This document shows positions 1-8,092 of a DNA stretch of 22,914 nucleotides, one piece after another. A model generated the notes under the pieces. The model did no database searches. It had not been told where the DNA came from and worked only from the letters and a program-made list of their open reading frames with translations. This stretch comes from Bdellovibrio sp. GTDB taxonomy: Bacteria; Myxococcota; SpSt-1050. The position numbers were made by a program, and so were the translations under genes. The first letter of the stretch is position 1, and every line of letters begins with the position of its first letter. The stretch covers positions 1-22,914 of the forward strand of contig DYEF01000017.1 in the NCBI GenBank assembly GCA_020725805.1. Direction: 5' to 3'.

Positions 1-101
1 AGCTTACTAATTTTCTGTAAAAAATTTGGACAAGTTTGGGACAATAAGAGAGGGATTAGTAAGTAAAAGCAAAGGGAAGTGAAAGGAAAGTGGGAAGAGA
101 G

Positions 102-123
102 GCAAAAATGTGTTGATTTTTGC
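102..123. other. AT-rich stem-loop upstream of the lysozyme gene
   Basis: An 8-bp perfect inverted repeat (GCAAAAAT / ATTTTTGC) flanks a 6-base loop. No clean T-run follows on either strand, so it is a poor match to an intrinsic terminator. It could be a weak terminator for a gene to the left or a chance hairpin in A/T-rich DNA. The rest of bases 1-161 is purine-rich and shows no gene. Confidence 0.3.
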
Positions 124-161
124 TTATTATGCCTGGCACCAGTGGTTGAGATAATTTCAGT

Positions 162-191
162 TTGACATTATATCGCCTGTAAATGTATAAA
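162..191 (+). promoter_or_regulatory. Sigma70-like promoter of the GH25 lysozyme gene
   Basis: A consensus -35 TTGACA (162-167) is followed after 18 bases by a -10 TATAAA (186-191). Transcription would start near 198. This leaves a leader of about 24 bases before the ATG at 221 but too short a leader for the ATG at 206, which supports the downstream start. The call rests on sequence match only. Confidence 0.6.
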
Positions 192-220
192 TAGGTTCGT
201 ACCTTATGGGTGAGGTAAAT

Positions 221-1876
221 ATGTCATCAAGATTTTTTGCACTTTTCTTCCTTCTTGTAAGTCTGCTGCTTATTGCTTACTCCTGCGGGACAGAATCACC
301 CGAGGAGAGGCTCTACAATCAGCTCCCGTTCGAGGTAAAATCCTGCATAACAGACAGGAATAAGATCGTTCACGGGATTGATGTATCTTATTATCAGGGG
401 ACAATAGACTGGAACAAGGTTGCTCAGGAGGGACATAAATTTGCCTTTATCAGAGTCAGTGACGGTCTCAATTATATCGACAGTAAATTTCCCCAGAACT
501 GGAGCGGTGCAAAGAGTGCAGGAATAATCAGAGGAGCCTATCAGTTCTTCAGGCCGAATCTGGACGCCGTTTCGCAGGCGCAACTCCTCCTTGACAAGAT
601 GGGACCACTCGAGAAGGGAGACCTCCCTCCCGTAATCGATGTCGAAAACACGGGTAATCTTACCCCGTCGGAGGTTTCTACTCAGGTCGGCAAGTGGATT
701 AACCATATCGAATTCAAACTCGGTGTAAAACCGATAATCTACACCGGTTATTACTTCTGGAAGGATAATGTAAAGAGCACGGCTTTCGGAGAGTATCTGC
801 TGTGGCTCGCATGGTATCACGACTATCAGGACACATCATTCTGTCCTACCACACCCGACCCCTGGACAAAATGGACATTCTGGCAGTGGACAAGCAGCGG
901 AACCGTCGCAGGTATAAGCGGAAACGTTGACAGGAATATCTTCGACGGAACGCTCGATGAATTAAAAAAGCTTACATATCTCTATGAAGATGTTTGCGGT
1001 GATTCATACTGCGGGGAGAAGGAGACATATCAGAACTGCCCGTCGGACTGCCTTATGATGGACTTTATTACACCAAAGGATGGCGAGGAACTCAGAAATC
1101 CGGTCCTGTTCAAGATCGAGGCTGATTCGAACATAGTAAAGGTCAATTACTACGCCGACGGATATCTCTTTGGTACATCAACTAAACCCGAGACATATTT
1201 TGCAACTGAATACACCTTTAATAACCTTGGAGATAGAAATATCCTTGCAGAGGGTTTTAACAGCACCGGGAAGAGAACCGGTGCCGTCTCTATAAAGATA
1301 AAGGTTCTGCCAGAGCCAAAATGCGGAGACGGTGAATGTAACGGTAACGAAAATTTCTCAAGTTGCGATGCAGATTGTGTAAATATCACCTTTATCACAC
1401 CAAAAGACGGTGAAGTAATTCACAACCCTGTAACATTCAAAGTCAGCACACCTGACAGCGTAAAATCAGTAATCTATACGGCAGATATCTATAAATTCGC
1501 CACATCTTCGGACAGAAATTCCGATTTCGAGGTCAACTACAAATTCAATGTGCTGGGAAACCGGAAGATTATTGCAGACGCCTTCGACGAAAACCAGAAG
1601 AGGATAGGAACTACAAGCATCAACATCACGGTTCTCGAGGAAGAGGATGCAACAGCGTATGATATCCCTGAGACAGATGCCGGGACAGATACAATTGAAG
1701 ATATCGCCATCTCAGATACAAATGAAACCACAGAGGATTCTACCGCAACAGACATAAAAGAAAACAGCGATATACTTACTGACAACACACATATTGCCAA
1801 AGATGCCCTTACCACAGATGTCTTAAAGAGACAGCAGGAAGACTCCTCAGGCTGCGGATGCTCAATAATTGAATGA
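221..1876 (+). CDS. Secreted GH25 (lysozyme-like) muramidase lipoprotein with two Cys-rich/Ig-like repeats
   Basis: This is a 551-residue predicted peptidoglycan hydrolase that would cleave the MurNAc-GlcNAc bond. The ATG at 221 is preferred over the in-frame ATG at 206 because GGGTGAGG precedes it and the promoter spacing fits. Residues 4-21 are a hydrophobic signal ending in AYSC, an imperfect lipobox with Cys22 as the likely lipidated residue. The GH25 domain spans about 50-253, with GIDVSYYQG near its start and the DVE motif (Asp140, Glu142) as the catalytic acids. Two modules follow. Each has a Cys-rich motif (CGDSYC... at about 257-275, CGDGEC... at about 367-385) and an Ig-like segment beginning FITPKDGE. 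The tail (about 485-551) is rich in Asp and Thr and ends in SGCGCSIIE, resembling the start of a MYXO-CTERM sorting signal without its membrane helix and arginines. It stands alone on the + strand, convergent with the nuo operon. The GH25 assignment is firm; substrate and role (wall remodelling, predation or colonisation) are open. Confidence 0.85.
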   Translation: MSSRFFALFFLLVSLLLIAYSCGTESPEERLYNQLPFEVKSCITDRNKIVHGIDVSYYQGTIDWNKVAQEGHKFAFIRVSDGLNYIDSKFPQNWSGAKSAGIIRGAYQFFRPNLDAVSQAQLLLDKMGPLEKGDLPPVIDVENTGNLTPSEVSTQVGKWINHIEFKLGVKPIIYTGYYFWKDNVKSTAFGEYLLWLAWYHDYQDTSFCPTTPDPWTKWTFWQWTSSGTVAGISGNVDRNIFDGTLDELKKLTYLYEDVCGDSYCGEKETYQNCPSDCLMMDFITPKDGEELRNPVLFKIEADSNIVKVNYYADGYLFGTSTKPETYFATEYTFNNLGDRNILAEGFNSTGKRTGAVSIKIKVLPEPKCGDGECNGNENFSSCDADCVNITFITPKDGEVIHNPVTFKVSTPDSVKSVIYTADIYKFATSSDRNSDFEVNYKFNVLGNRKIIADAFDENQKRIGTTSINITVLEEEDATAYDIPETDAGTDTIEDIAISDTNETTEDSTATDIKENSDILTDNTHIAKDALTTDVLKRQQEDSSGCGCSIIE

Positions 1877-2004
1877 GATTGAACTGAAAAATGAAATAAC
1901 GGAAATTTACACAGTCTTATCGAAACTTTTAAAGGGCATAAATCTTTATTCCTCTACAAAAACATAAAAACCACGAAACTATAAATTCCAAACCGAAAAT
2001 CTTT

Positions 2005-2059
2005 CTGTGCACTATTAACTATGGACTTACTCTGCAGACTATCCTCTATCGTCTGTTGC
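2005..2059. repeat. Degenerate heptanucleotide tandem repeat, array 1
   Basis: Eight consecutive units of 7 bases (one of 6) each begin with CT: CTGTGCA, CTATTAA, CTATGGA, CTTACT, CTGCAGA, CTATCCT, CTATCGT and CTGTTGC. The shared pattern is roughly CTRTNNA. The 12 bases AATCTTTCTGTG that lead into this array (1999-2010) recur exactly at 2121-2132, leading into array 2. The two arrays therefore look like copies of one element. Confidence 0.55.
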
Positions 2060-2127
2060 TTCGGTACACTCCGTTACTCAGCGACCTTGGAAGTACTATC
2101 GCCTTCAGCTCTTCAGCACTAATCTTT

Positions 2128-2155
2128 CTGTGGACCGTGGGCTGTCGACTGTGGA
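2128..2155. repeat. Heptanucleotide tandem repeat, array 2
   Basis: Four adjacent 7-base units, CTGTGGA, CCGTGGG, CTGTCGA and CTGTGGA, differ from each other by one or two bases. The phase continues into CTATTTA, so the stop codon of the PDZ gene (CTA on this strand, 2156-2158) lies in a fifth, degenerate unit. Short heptamer tandem repeats of this kind (STRR type) are known from filamentous cyanobacteria; here the function is unknown. Confidence 0.65.
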
Positions 2156-3223
2156 CTATTTAATCTCTATTGTATCTCTTACAATCTGAATATATTTTGT
2201 ATCCTCTCCCCGCTTTATCGTAAGGATTACATTTGTCCTCTCATCTCCCCTGATTAGTGCAATTACTTCATCGAGTCTGAGCGAACCGACATCCATCCCG
2301 TTTATCTGATAAATCCTGTCATTCTTCTGAAGTCCTGCCTTCTCTGCCGGCGTATTTTCGAATATATTCGTAACTACAAATTCATTGTTTTTCTCAATAA
2401 GTGCTGCACCGATTCCCTGATATTTCTGTCCTTCATTACTGATATTTCCCTTAACAAGCAAAATGTTATTGAGACTTATCTCCTTTTCTCTCACATCTAT
2501 TTCAATACTCTTTCTTACATAACCTTCCTTCTGTATAATCAGCCTTCCCTTCTGATTAGAGGTAGCATTGAGTGAAAATCTGCCGAGACTGTCGGTTGTA
2601 ATCTCCGAACTATTCTCGTTTTTTCCCGCAAAAGCTACTCCCGCACCCTCTACCGGACTCCGTGTTGCAAAATCTATAATATTCCCTGATATTACGGATG
2701 TGGAGACCATCTCCTTCTTCTCAAGGGTAATCTCAATATTGTTTACCTTATCCTTCTGTACAAGTACTCCGTCTCTTTCGGCCTTTCCGTCCTGACAGTG
2801 CACCACAAGTCTGTAATTACCCGATTTTATTCTCTCAAAAAAGAACTTACCGCTCATATCCGTTCTTCTTGCCGAGGTAAAAGGCTCGTTCTCTCCCTTA
2901 AGGGTGACAACACAACCCTTAAGCGGCTTATTATCACTGTCTGTGACAACACCGATGAGCGTCCCTTTATCCTCAGACTCATCTGTCTTCTGTCCCTCTT
3001 TCTGGATTATGAAGGGGAGTCTCTTGATATTCTTAACGGCTATTCCGAGTTTTTCGAGCCTCTCCTTCTCCTCTTCCGAAAACTTTTTGTCTCTGTGCAC
3101 TGCCTGCGGTCTCTGATTCTCTCTCTCCCTGTTTTCCTCCCTGCCTGTATCCCTTGTCAGCAAAAACAGAACAACAGATATAATCAGGAGAATAAGAAGA
3201 GCACCAAAAAGATATCTTTTCAT
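2156..3223 (-). CDS. Membrane-anchored protein with two carboxypeptidase-regulatory-like domains and a C-terminal PDZ domain
   Basis: This 355-residue protein has one N-terminal membrane helix (about 4-23) after MKRY and a charged linker rich in Glu, Lys and Arg (about 24-85). Two beta-sandwich segments follow. The first (about 88-168) starts GTLIGVVTDSDNKPLKG and the second (about 175-258) contains GRFSLNAT; both fit the carboxypeptidase regulatory-like family. The C-terminal PDZ domain (about 265-350) contains NTPAEKAGLQKNDRIYQING, the usual ligand-groove and turn region. No protease domain or catalytic triad is present, so it is probably a binding or scaffold protein outside the inner membrane. 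Its ATG overlaps the nuoI stop in an ATGA, so it is translationally coupled to the complex I operon as the last gene. A role in assembling or anchoring the respiratory complex is conceivable from position alone. Confidence 0.8.
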   Translation of the reverse strand: MKRYLFGALLILLIISVVLFLLTRDTGREENRERENQRPQAVHRDKKFSEEEKERLEKLGIAVKNIKRLPFIIQKEGQKTDESEDKGTLIGVVTDSDNKPLKGCVVTLKGENEPFTSARRTDMSGKFFFERIKSGNYRLVVHCQDGKAERDGVLVQKDKVNNIEITLEKKEMVSTSVISGNIIDFATRSPVEGAGVAFAGKNENSSEITTDSLGRFSLNATSNQKGRLIIQKEGYVRKSIEIDVREKEISLNNILLVKGNISNEGQKYQGIGAALIEKNNEFVVTNIFENTPAEKAGLQKNDRIYQINGMDVGSLRLDEVIALIRGDERTNVILTIKRGEDTKYIQIVRDTIEIK

Positions 3224-3681
3224 TCTCTTTCCTGATACCCTTTTACGGAATGCAATATCTTTGAATTCAATATAAAATCCTGCCTGTCGGTATGAGGAGG
3301 CATATGAATTCCCGAATCCATCCTTATTGCATCCTCAGGGCAGGCCTCGACACAGAGCCCGCATACAACACATCTGAGTTCATCGATAATAAATTCGGAA
3401 GGCATCTTTTCGAGCGGATGCCCGCCCGGTCTCTCAGCAGCAGTTATCTTTATACAGAGCGCAGGGCATATCGTCTGACACATATAGCAGGCAACACACC
3501 TTGGTGTCCCGTCCTCTCTCTTCAAAAGCCTGTGAACACCCCTGAAATTGGGCCCGTATTTCAGTCTTTCGTCGGGATATTCCACAGTTACTATATTCCC
3601 CTTCTTCCCGTACAAAAGATTTGTCAGAAAGTGTGAGAATGTAACCTTAAGTCCTTTTAATATACCCAAAAATCCGTTCAT
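3220..3681 (-). CDS. nuoI: NADH-quinone oxidoreductase subunit I
   Basis: This is the 153-residue ferredoxin-like subunit of complex I, carrying iron-sulfur clusters N6a and N6b in the peripheral arm next to the membrane. Two classical 4Fe-4S motifs are visible: CVACYMCQTICP (Cys62, 65, 68, 72) and CVVCGLCVEACP (Cys104, 107, 110, 114). Between them lies RPGGHPLEKMPSEFIIDELR, typical of NuoI. The start at 3681 is chosen because its ATG overlaps the nuoH stop (ATGA) and gives the normal N-terminus MNGFLGILKGL. The frame stays open upstream to 3741, but that extension would start with TTG inside nuoH. Its own stop overlaps the start of the PDZ-protein gene. Confidence 0.95.
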   Translation of the reverse strand: MNGFLGILKGLKVTFSHFLTNLLYGKKGNIVTVEYPDERLKYGPNFRGVHRLLKREDGTPRCVACYMCQTICPALCIKITAAERPGGHPLEKMPSEFIIDELRCVVCGLCVEACPEDAIRMDSGIHMPPHTDRQDFILNSKILHSVKGYQERE

Positions 3682-4904
3682 AAGAGAAAAAGCCCTGTCA
3701 GTAAAATATTCAGAATCGAGAGAGGAACCAGCCTCTCCCAACCGATTCTAAGCAACTGGTCAAATCTGTATCTCGGAAGTGTCCATCTTATCATAAAAAG
3801 AATAAATACGACTATGCCCGTCTTCATACAGAAAACCAGTATCTGCGAAGCCCTTACCAGAATATCCGAAAAGACAGAACCCTGCGGGAGAATAAACGAT
3901 ACCACTCCGAAAAAGACCAGTGCGACACCCGAGAAAAACAGAATTACAAAGAATGAGGCAGACTTGTGATACCTCAATGCAAAGTATGAAAGAAAGAGAG
4001 GAAGAATTCCGGCGACAAAGAAGACATAAGGTGTTGCCAGAAAATAGTTTTCCGATGAGAGGTATGGAATGTGATATCCGCCTAAAAACAAGAGTGTAAC
4101 AACAGCGCCAATGAAAACAACCTCAATAAATTCAGATAAAAAGAACATAGCAAACTTCAGACCCGAATATTCAACAAAGTAACCGATAATCTCGGACTCA
4201 CCCTCAGGTATATCGAATGGTGCCCTCTTGCCCTCTGCAAGGAGTGCAATAAAGAGCAGAACGAACGAGAGAGGCTGGACAAAGATTCCCCAGCCCGGCA
4301 AAAATCCGAAGAGTACTGAGTCCTGCTTTTGCAGTATCTCTGTAACCGAGAGTGTATTGAATGCAAGTGCCACAGACAAAAGGACGAGTCCGATAACAGT
4401 TTCGTAGCTGATGAGCTGTGCTGCAGCCCTGACTCCGCCCAGAAGAGCCCACTTGTTGTTAGAACTGTATCCGCCGAGTATTGCTCCGAATATCGAGAGA
4501 GAGGAGACAGCAAAGAGGAAGAGCATCCCTACATTGAAATCGAAGAAGTGAAATCTGATATCATAGCCCGCTATATTTATGCTCTCTGCAACGGGAAGCG
4601 AGGCAAAACCCATCAGTACAAAGAACATCGCCAGAAATGGTGCAAGTACAAAGAGAAGTCTGTTTGCACCCTCCGGAATAAAGTCTTCCTTAAAGAGCAT
4701 CTTAAGACCATCTGCAACTGGATGTAAGAGTCCTCCTAAGGTGATATTTCTGCCAAAGAGAACTATATTTGCCCTGTTTGGTCCAAGCCTGTCCTGAATA
4801 AAACCCGACATTCTTCTTTCCACCCAAGAGAGTATCGCTCCGGCGGTCAGGGCAACTGCCAGAAAGAGCGCGACTTTCAGAATTTCAATCAGAACCGGAA
4901 TCAT
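3678..4904 (-). CDS. nuoH: NADH-quinone oxidoreductase subunit H
   Basis: This 408-residue multi-helix membrane subunit (ND1 homologue) forms much of the quinone-binding pocket at the junction of the two arms of complex I. Family hallmarks are WVERRMSGFIQDRLGPNRA after the first helix and PFDIPEGESEIIGYFVEYSG in the acidic cytoplasmic loop. It is longer than the E. coli protein (about 325 residues). The extra length lies mainly between the central helices and the conserved C-terminal WTLPRYRFDQLLRIGWERL, in a hydrophobic stretch that may add one or two helices. ATGA overlaps join it to nuoG upstream and nuoI downstream. Confidence 0.96.
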   Translation of the reverse strand: MIPVLIEILKVALFLAVALTAGAILSWVERRMSGFIQDRLGPNRANIVLFGRNITLGGLLHPVADGLKMLFKEDFIPEGANRLLFVLAPFLAMFFVLMGFASLPVAESINIAGYDIRFHFFDFNVGMLFLFAVSSLSIFGAILGGYSSNNKWALLGGVRAAAQLISYETVIGLVLLSVALAFNTLSVTEILQKQDSVLFGFLPGWGIFVQPLSFVLLFIALLAEGKRAPFDIPEGESEIIGYFVEYSGLKFAMFFLSEFIEVVFIGAVVTLLFLGGYHIPYLSSENYFLATPYVFFVAGILPLFLSYFALRYHKSASFFVILFFSGVALVFFGVVSFILPQGSVFSDILVRASQILVFCMKTGIVVFILFMIRWTLPRYRFDQLLRIGWERLVPLSILNILLTGLFLL

Positions 4905-6415
4905 AATCTGATACCCTCAGGTGGAATGCCTGCAAATTTCATATCTCTGATACCCAGAAGAGGTGAAAGAAAATTATCGAAGACAGACTCCTCATTCTCG
5001 AATAAATATTCATCATCCAGATCCGAGAGCAGATTTCTCAGATAATATACCATAGCCAAGGATTCAGATTCAACTGCCCTTTTGTATCTCTGCAGAATAC
5101 CGTCCGAATTAATTACTGTCCCATCATCTTCATATAAGGATGTAACCGGAACTGCTATCTCTGCAGACCTCACAAAATCGTCTGTATGGGTATCGAAAAC
5201 TATAACCCTCTTTTGCCTGAGAATGTTTTTGTATTCATCCCTCATATTTGCACCGAAGAGGAGAACGGTCTTTTTGAGCTGCAAATCGGTCTTTAACTCT
5301 GCAATATTTAGTCCCAGACTCTTCATTACTCTCACAAACCCGAAATAATTATAATCCCTGATGCGGCTCTTTAGTATCCCGTCCTCTTCCCAAGTCTCAG
5401 CCTGCACAAAATAGATATTACTATTTTTCAGTACATCCCTTGCAAGACGTCCGATGAGATACAGAGATTCATTATTTACCGAAGGAGATACAACCAGAGA
5501 GATATTCTGCGAATCACTCGCTACAATCTCCGAGATAAAGGACTGGGCGCTCTCTGAATCTATCTGATTACCTCTTCGCAGTGCATAATTCAGCCTGTCA
5601 GTATGAATAAGCTTGTAGCTCAGCCTCCCTTCGTCACAGATGAAGAATCTGTTTACGTTCTCGTTTGTGCGGGGGAGAAATCGATAAACTATGTTATTTT
5701 TGTGGCACACCTTTACCGAGCAGTTCTTTGAACATCCCCAGCAGATACTATCAGTCTCTGTGAGCTCCCAGACTCTCACCCTGAACCTGAAATCCGCGCT
5801 CGTGAGGGCACCCACAGGGCAGATATCTGCCGTATTTACCGAATACGGGTCGTCAAAGGTCTCATCCTTAAAAGTCGTAATATAGCCTTTATCACCTCTG
5901 TATTTTATACCCAAAACAGGTCTTTTTATAACCTCTTCCATAAATCTTATACAACGGGTACAGAGAATACATCTCTCGGCATCATAGATAACTCTTGGAC
6001 CGATGAGATATGCCTTTCGCTTCTTATTCTTTTCTTCTTTGTAACGGCTGAGTGTCTTGTCGAATTTCATATAATATTCCTGCAGATAGCACTCACCGGC
6101 CTGGTCGCAAATCGGGCAATCCACAGGATGATTGATAAACAGAAACTCCATTATTGCCGCCTGTGCCCTTTTGACTCTCTCCGTATCCGTAAAGACCTCC
6201 ATCCCATCTGAGACCTTTGTCTGACAGGCAGGCACGAGCTTGGGGCTATTCTTTACCTCAACAAGACACATACGGCAGTTTGCGGCAACTGAGAGATGCC
6301 TGTGATAGCAAAAATGCGGAATCTCAATATTAAGTAGCTTTGCCGCCTCTATAAGGTTAGTGCCTTCTTCGACAGAAAGTGGCTTGCCGTTTATTTTAAT
6401 ATTGCAAAGAGCCAT
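4901..6415 (-). CDS. nuoG: NADH-quinone oxidoreductase subunit G, compact form with N7 motif
   Basis: This 504-residue iron-sulfur subunit carries electrons from NuoF toward NuoI. The ligand sets are all visible: 2Fe-2S N1b (Cys36, 47, 50, 64), N5 (His96, Cys100, 103, 109) and N4 (Cys149, 152, 155, 199). A fourth set, CxxCx3Cx27C (Cys225, 228, 232, 260), matches the N7 cluster found only in some bacteria. The C-terminal molybdopterin-oxidoreductase-like part is much shorter than in E. coli (908 residues in total). It still holds a family segment, PVTSLYEDDGTVINSDGILQ, near 420-440. The start ATG overlaps the nuoD stop by one base (TAATG). Neither nuoE nor nuoF lies between nuoD and nuoG, where they usually sit. 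Confidence 0.93.
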   Translation of the reverse strand: MALCNIKINGKPLSVEEGTNLIEAAKLLNIEIPHFCYHRHLSVAANCRMCLVEVKNSPKLVPACQTKVSDGMEVFTDTERVKRAQAAIMEFLFINHPVDCPICDQAGECYLQEYYMKFDKTLSRYKEEKNKKRKAYLIGPRVIYDAERCILCTRCIRFMEEVIKRPVLGIKYRGDKGYITTFKDETFDDPYSVNTADICPVGALTSADFRFRVRVWELTETDSICWGCSKNCSVKVCHKNNIVYRFLPRTNENVNRFFICDEGRLSYKLIHTDRLNYALRRGNQIDSESAQSFISEIVASDSQNISLVVSPSVNNESLYLIGRLARDVLKNSNIYFVQAETWEEDGILKSRIRDYNYFGFVRVMKSLGLNIAELKTDLQLKKTVLLFGANMRDEYKNILRQKRVIVFDTHTDDFVRSAEIAVPVTSLYEDDGTVINSDGILQRYKRAVESESLAMVYYLRNLLSDLDDEYLFENEESVFDNFLSPLLGIRDMKFAGIPPEGIRL

Positions 6416-7599
6416 TACCTGTCACACTCCCCGCCTATCATATTGATTGAACCAAACGTCGGAATGATATCAGCCAGATATGAGCCTACCACCATCTTCT
6501 CCAGACCCTGCATCAGTGCAAAAGAAGGCGATCTTACGCGGCACTTTACAGGTTTGCCTCCCCCGTCTGATACGAGATAAAAACCAAGTTCGCCGTTCGC
6601 CGCCTCTGTGGCATCATATACCTCACCCGCAGGCACCTGAATACCGTCCATAATGAGTTTGAAGTGATTGACTACCCCCTCGATGGTCTTGTAAACCTCG
6701 TCCTTCTGCGGCAAAATATACATCGTATTGTCAATATTGATTTTACCCCGAGGTATATCCTTTATAACCTGTCTGATAATCCTTATCGACTGCCTCATCT
6801 CCTCCATTCTGACCATATATCTGTCGTAATTGTCACCATTTGTCCCAACAGGTACATCAAAATCGAATCTGTCGTAGATCAGGTACGGTTGCTTCTTTCT
6901 CAGGTCGTGTTTTACTCCTGTGGACCTCAGACAGGGACCCGTAAATCCAAGTTCTATCGCATCATCTGCACTAATAACACCTGTATTTCTTGTACGGTCT
7001 ATAAATATCGGGTTATTTGTCAGAAGTTCATCTATATCCGAGATAACCTTCTCGATTCTCGGCAGAATTGATATGACTCTCTCATTGAAACCATCCGGCA
7101 GGTCTCTTGCAAGCCCGCCGATACGGACATAAGCGGGCGTAACCCTTGCACCTGTAAGTTCCTCGATTCTGTCCCATATCAGGTCCCTTCCCTCCATACA
7201 ATAGAGGAATACTGTAAAGGCACCCAGTTCCATAGAAGCTGCGGCAATACAGGTCAGATGGTCTGCTACCCTCGAGAGTTCACAGAGCAGTGTCCTGATA
7301 TACTTTGTCCTCTCAGGTATCTCAATTCCGATAAGCTTTTCAACAGCCTGTGCATACCCGACATTGTTCATAAGCGGACTTACATAATTCAGCCTATCGG
7401 TATAAGGGAAGTTTGCCTGCCATACATTGGCCTCACACATCTTCTCGAATGCCCTGTGAAGATAACCTATCTGGGTATCACACTTCACTACCTTTTCACC
7501 ATCAAGAGTGACAAGCAGCCTTATGGTCCCATGCATTGCGGGATGCGACGGTCCCATATTAATAGTTATTTCCTGCACTCTCTCTTTAAGGTCGCTCAC
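6415..7599 (-). CDS. nuoD: NADH-quinone oxidoreductase subunit D
   Basis: This 394-residue 49-kDa-type subunit lines the quinone cavity with NuoB and is related to the large subunit of NiFe hydrogenases. The conserved N-terminal NMGPSHPAMHGTIRLLVTLD contains the quinone-site His. Further on are GYLHRAFEKM, the FTGPCLRSTG region and a C-terminus ending GSINMIGGECDR, close to the usual VFGEVDR end. The start is GTG with a strong GGAGGAGAGG before it, inside the last codons of nuoC (14-base overlap). NuoC and NuoD are separate here, unlike the fused NuoCD of E. coli. Confidence 0.96.
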   Translation of the reverse strand: MSDLKERVQEITINMGPSHPAMHGTIRLLVTLDGEKVVKCDTQIGYLHRAFEKMCEANVWQANFPYTDRLNYVSPLMNNVGYAQAVEKLIGIEIPERTKYIRTLLCELSRVADHLTCIAAASMELGAFTVFLYCMEGRDLIWDRIEELTGARVTPAYVRIGGLARDLPDGFNERVISILPRIEKVISDIDELLTNNPIFIDRTRNTGVISADDAIELGFTGPCLRSTGVKHDLRKKQPYLIYDRFDFDVPVGTNGDNYDRYMVRMEEMRQSIRIIRQVIKDIPRGKINIDNTMYILPQKDEVYKTIEGVVNHFKLIMDGIQVPAGEVYDATEAANGELGFYLVSDGGGKPVKCRVRSPSFALMQGLEKMVVGSYLADIIPTFGSINMIGGECDR

Positions 7600-8092
7600 G
7601 CCTCTCCTCCGTCCTTCTGAGTTTTACGAGCGGCTGCCTTCTATCAATAGGATAATCCTTCCGCAAGGGATGTCCCACAAATTCCGGATAGAGAAGTATC
7701 CTTCGCAAATCGGGATGATTCAGAAAGATTATCCCGTACATATCGTAACACTCCCTCTCGAACCAGTTTGCCCCTTTGAAAATATCGGTGATGCTCGGAA
7801 TCTTTACATCGTCCTCTCTCAGATTCACCTTTACTCTCAGCCTGTGATTTAAGGAATATGAATAAAAATGATAGACTACCTCGAATCTCTCCTCCTTCTT
7901 CTTATACCAGTCAACGGCTGTAATATCAGTGAGTTGCTCCATTTTAATATCGGATTCTTCCTTCAGAAACTTCACGAATCTCAGTAGTGCATCTCTCTTG
8001 ACAATAAATTCCGGCATATCCCTATCTTCATAAAAGGATATAATCTCTGACGAAAAACTCCCTCTTATCTTTTCTATAACCTCTCTATTCAT
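7586..8092 (-). CDS. nuoC: NADH-quinone oxidoreductase subunit C
   Basis: This 168-residue 30-kDa-type subunit of the peripheral arm contacts NuoD and NuoI and has no cofactor. The signature [20 protein letters not shown] is followed by the typical end [20 protein letters not shown]. The N-terminal part is the variable alpha/beta region. It overlaps nuoB by 8 bases and nuoD by 14 bases, as expected for coupled subunits. The arginine/glutamate-rich C-terminus ([10 protein letters not shown]) lies in the overlap and is probably shaped by the nuoD ribosome binding site. Confidence 0.95.
   Translation of the reverse strand: MNREVIEKIRGSFSSEIISFYEDRDMPEFIVKRDALLRFVKFLKEESDIKMEQLTDITAVDWYKKKEERFEVVYHFYSYSLNHRLRVKVNLREDDVKIPSITDIFKGANWFERECYDMYGIIFLNHPDLRRILLYPEFVGHPLRKDYPIDRRQPLVKLRRTEERRERP

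Larger units (their letters stand above)
1877..2155. other. Convergent intergenic region without a gene
   Basis: This gap lies between the 3' ends of the lysozyme gene (+) and the PDZ gene (-). I see no convincing ORF and no strong intrinsic terminator for either gene. About a third of it consists of degenerate 7-bp tandem repeats, listed separately. The stretch between the two arrays (about 2060-2127) is not heptameric and has no recognised function. Confidence 0.7.

Noticed and set aside
134-151. TGGCAC followed by GGTTGAG, a possible sigma54 promoter for the lysozyme gene.
   Set aside because: The spacing is one base off and the -12 GC is missing, while a good sigma70-like promoter lies at 162-191.
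296-820. 174-codon open frame on the minus strand.
   Set aside because: It lies wholly inside the GH25 domain gene, whose catalytic motifs show the + frame is coding; the antisense product has no recognisable domain.
2798-3235. 145-codon open frame on the plus strand opposite the PDZ gene.
   Set aside because: It is antisense to a gene with clear domains and has no ribosome site or family features.
3682-3741. 20-codon N-terminal extension of nuoI.
   Set aside because: It would start with TTG inside nuoH; the ATGA overlap start gives the standard NuoI N-terminus.
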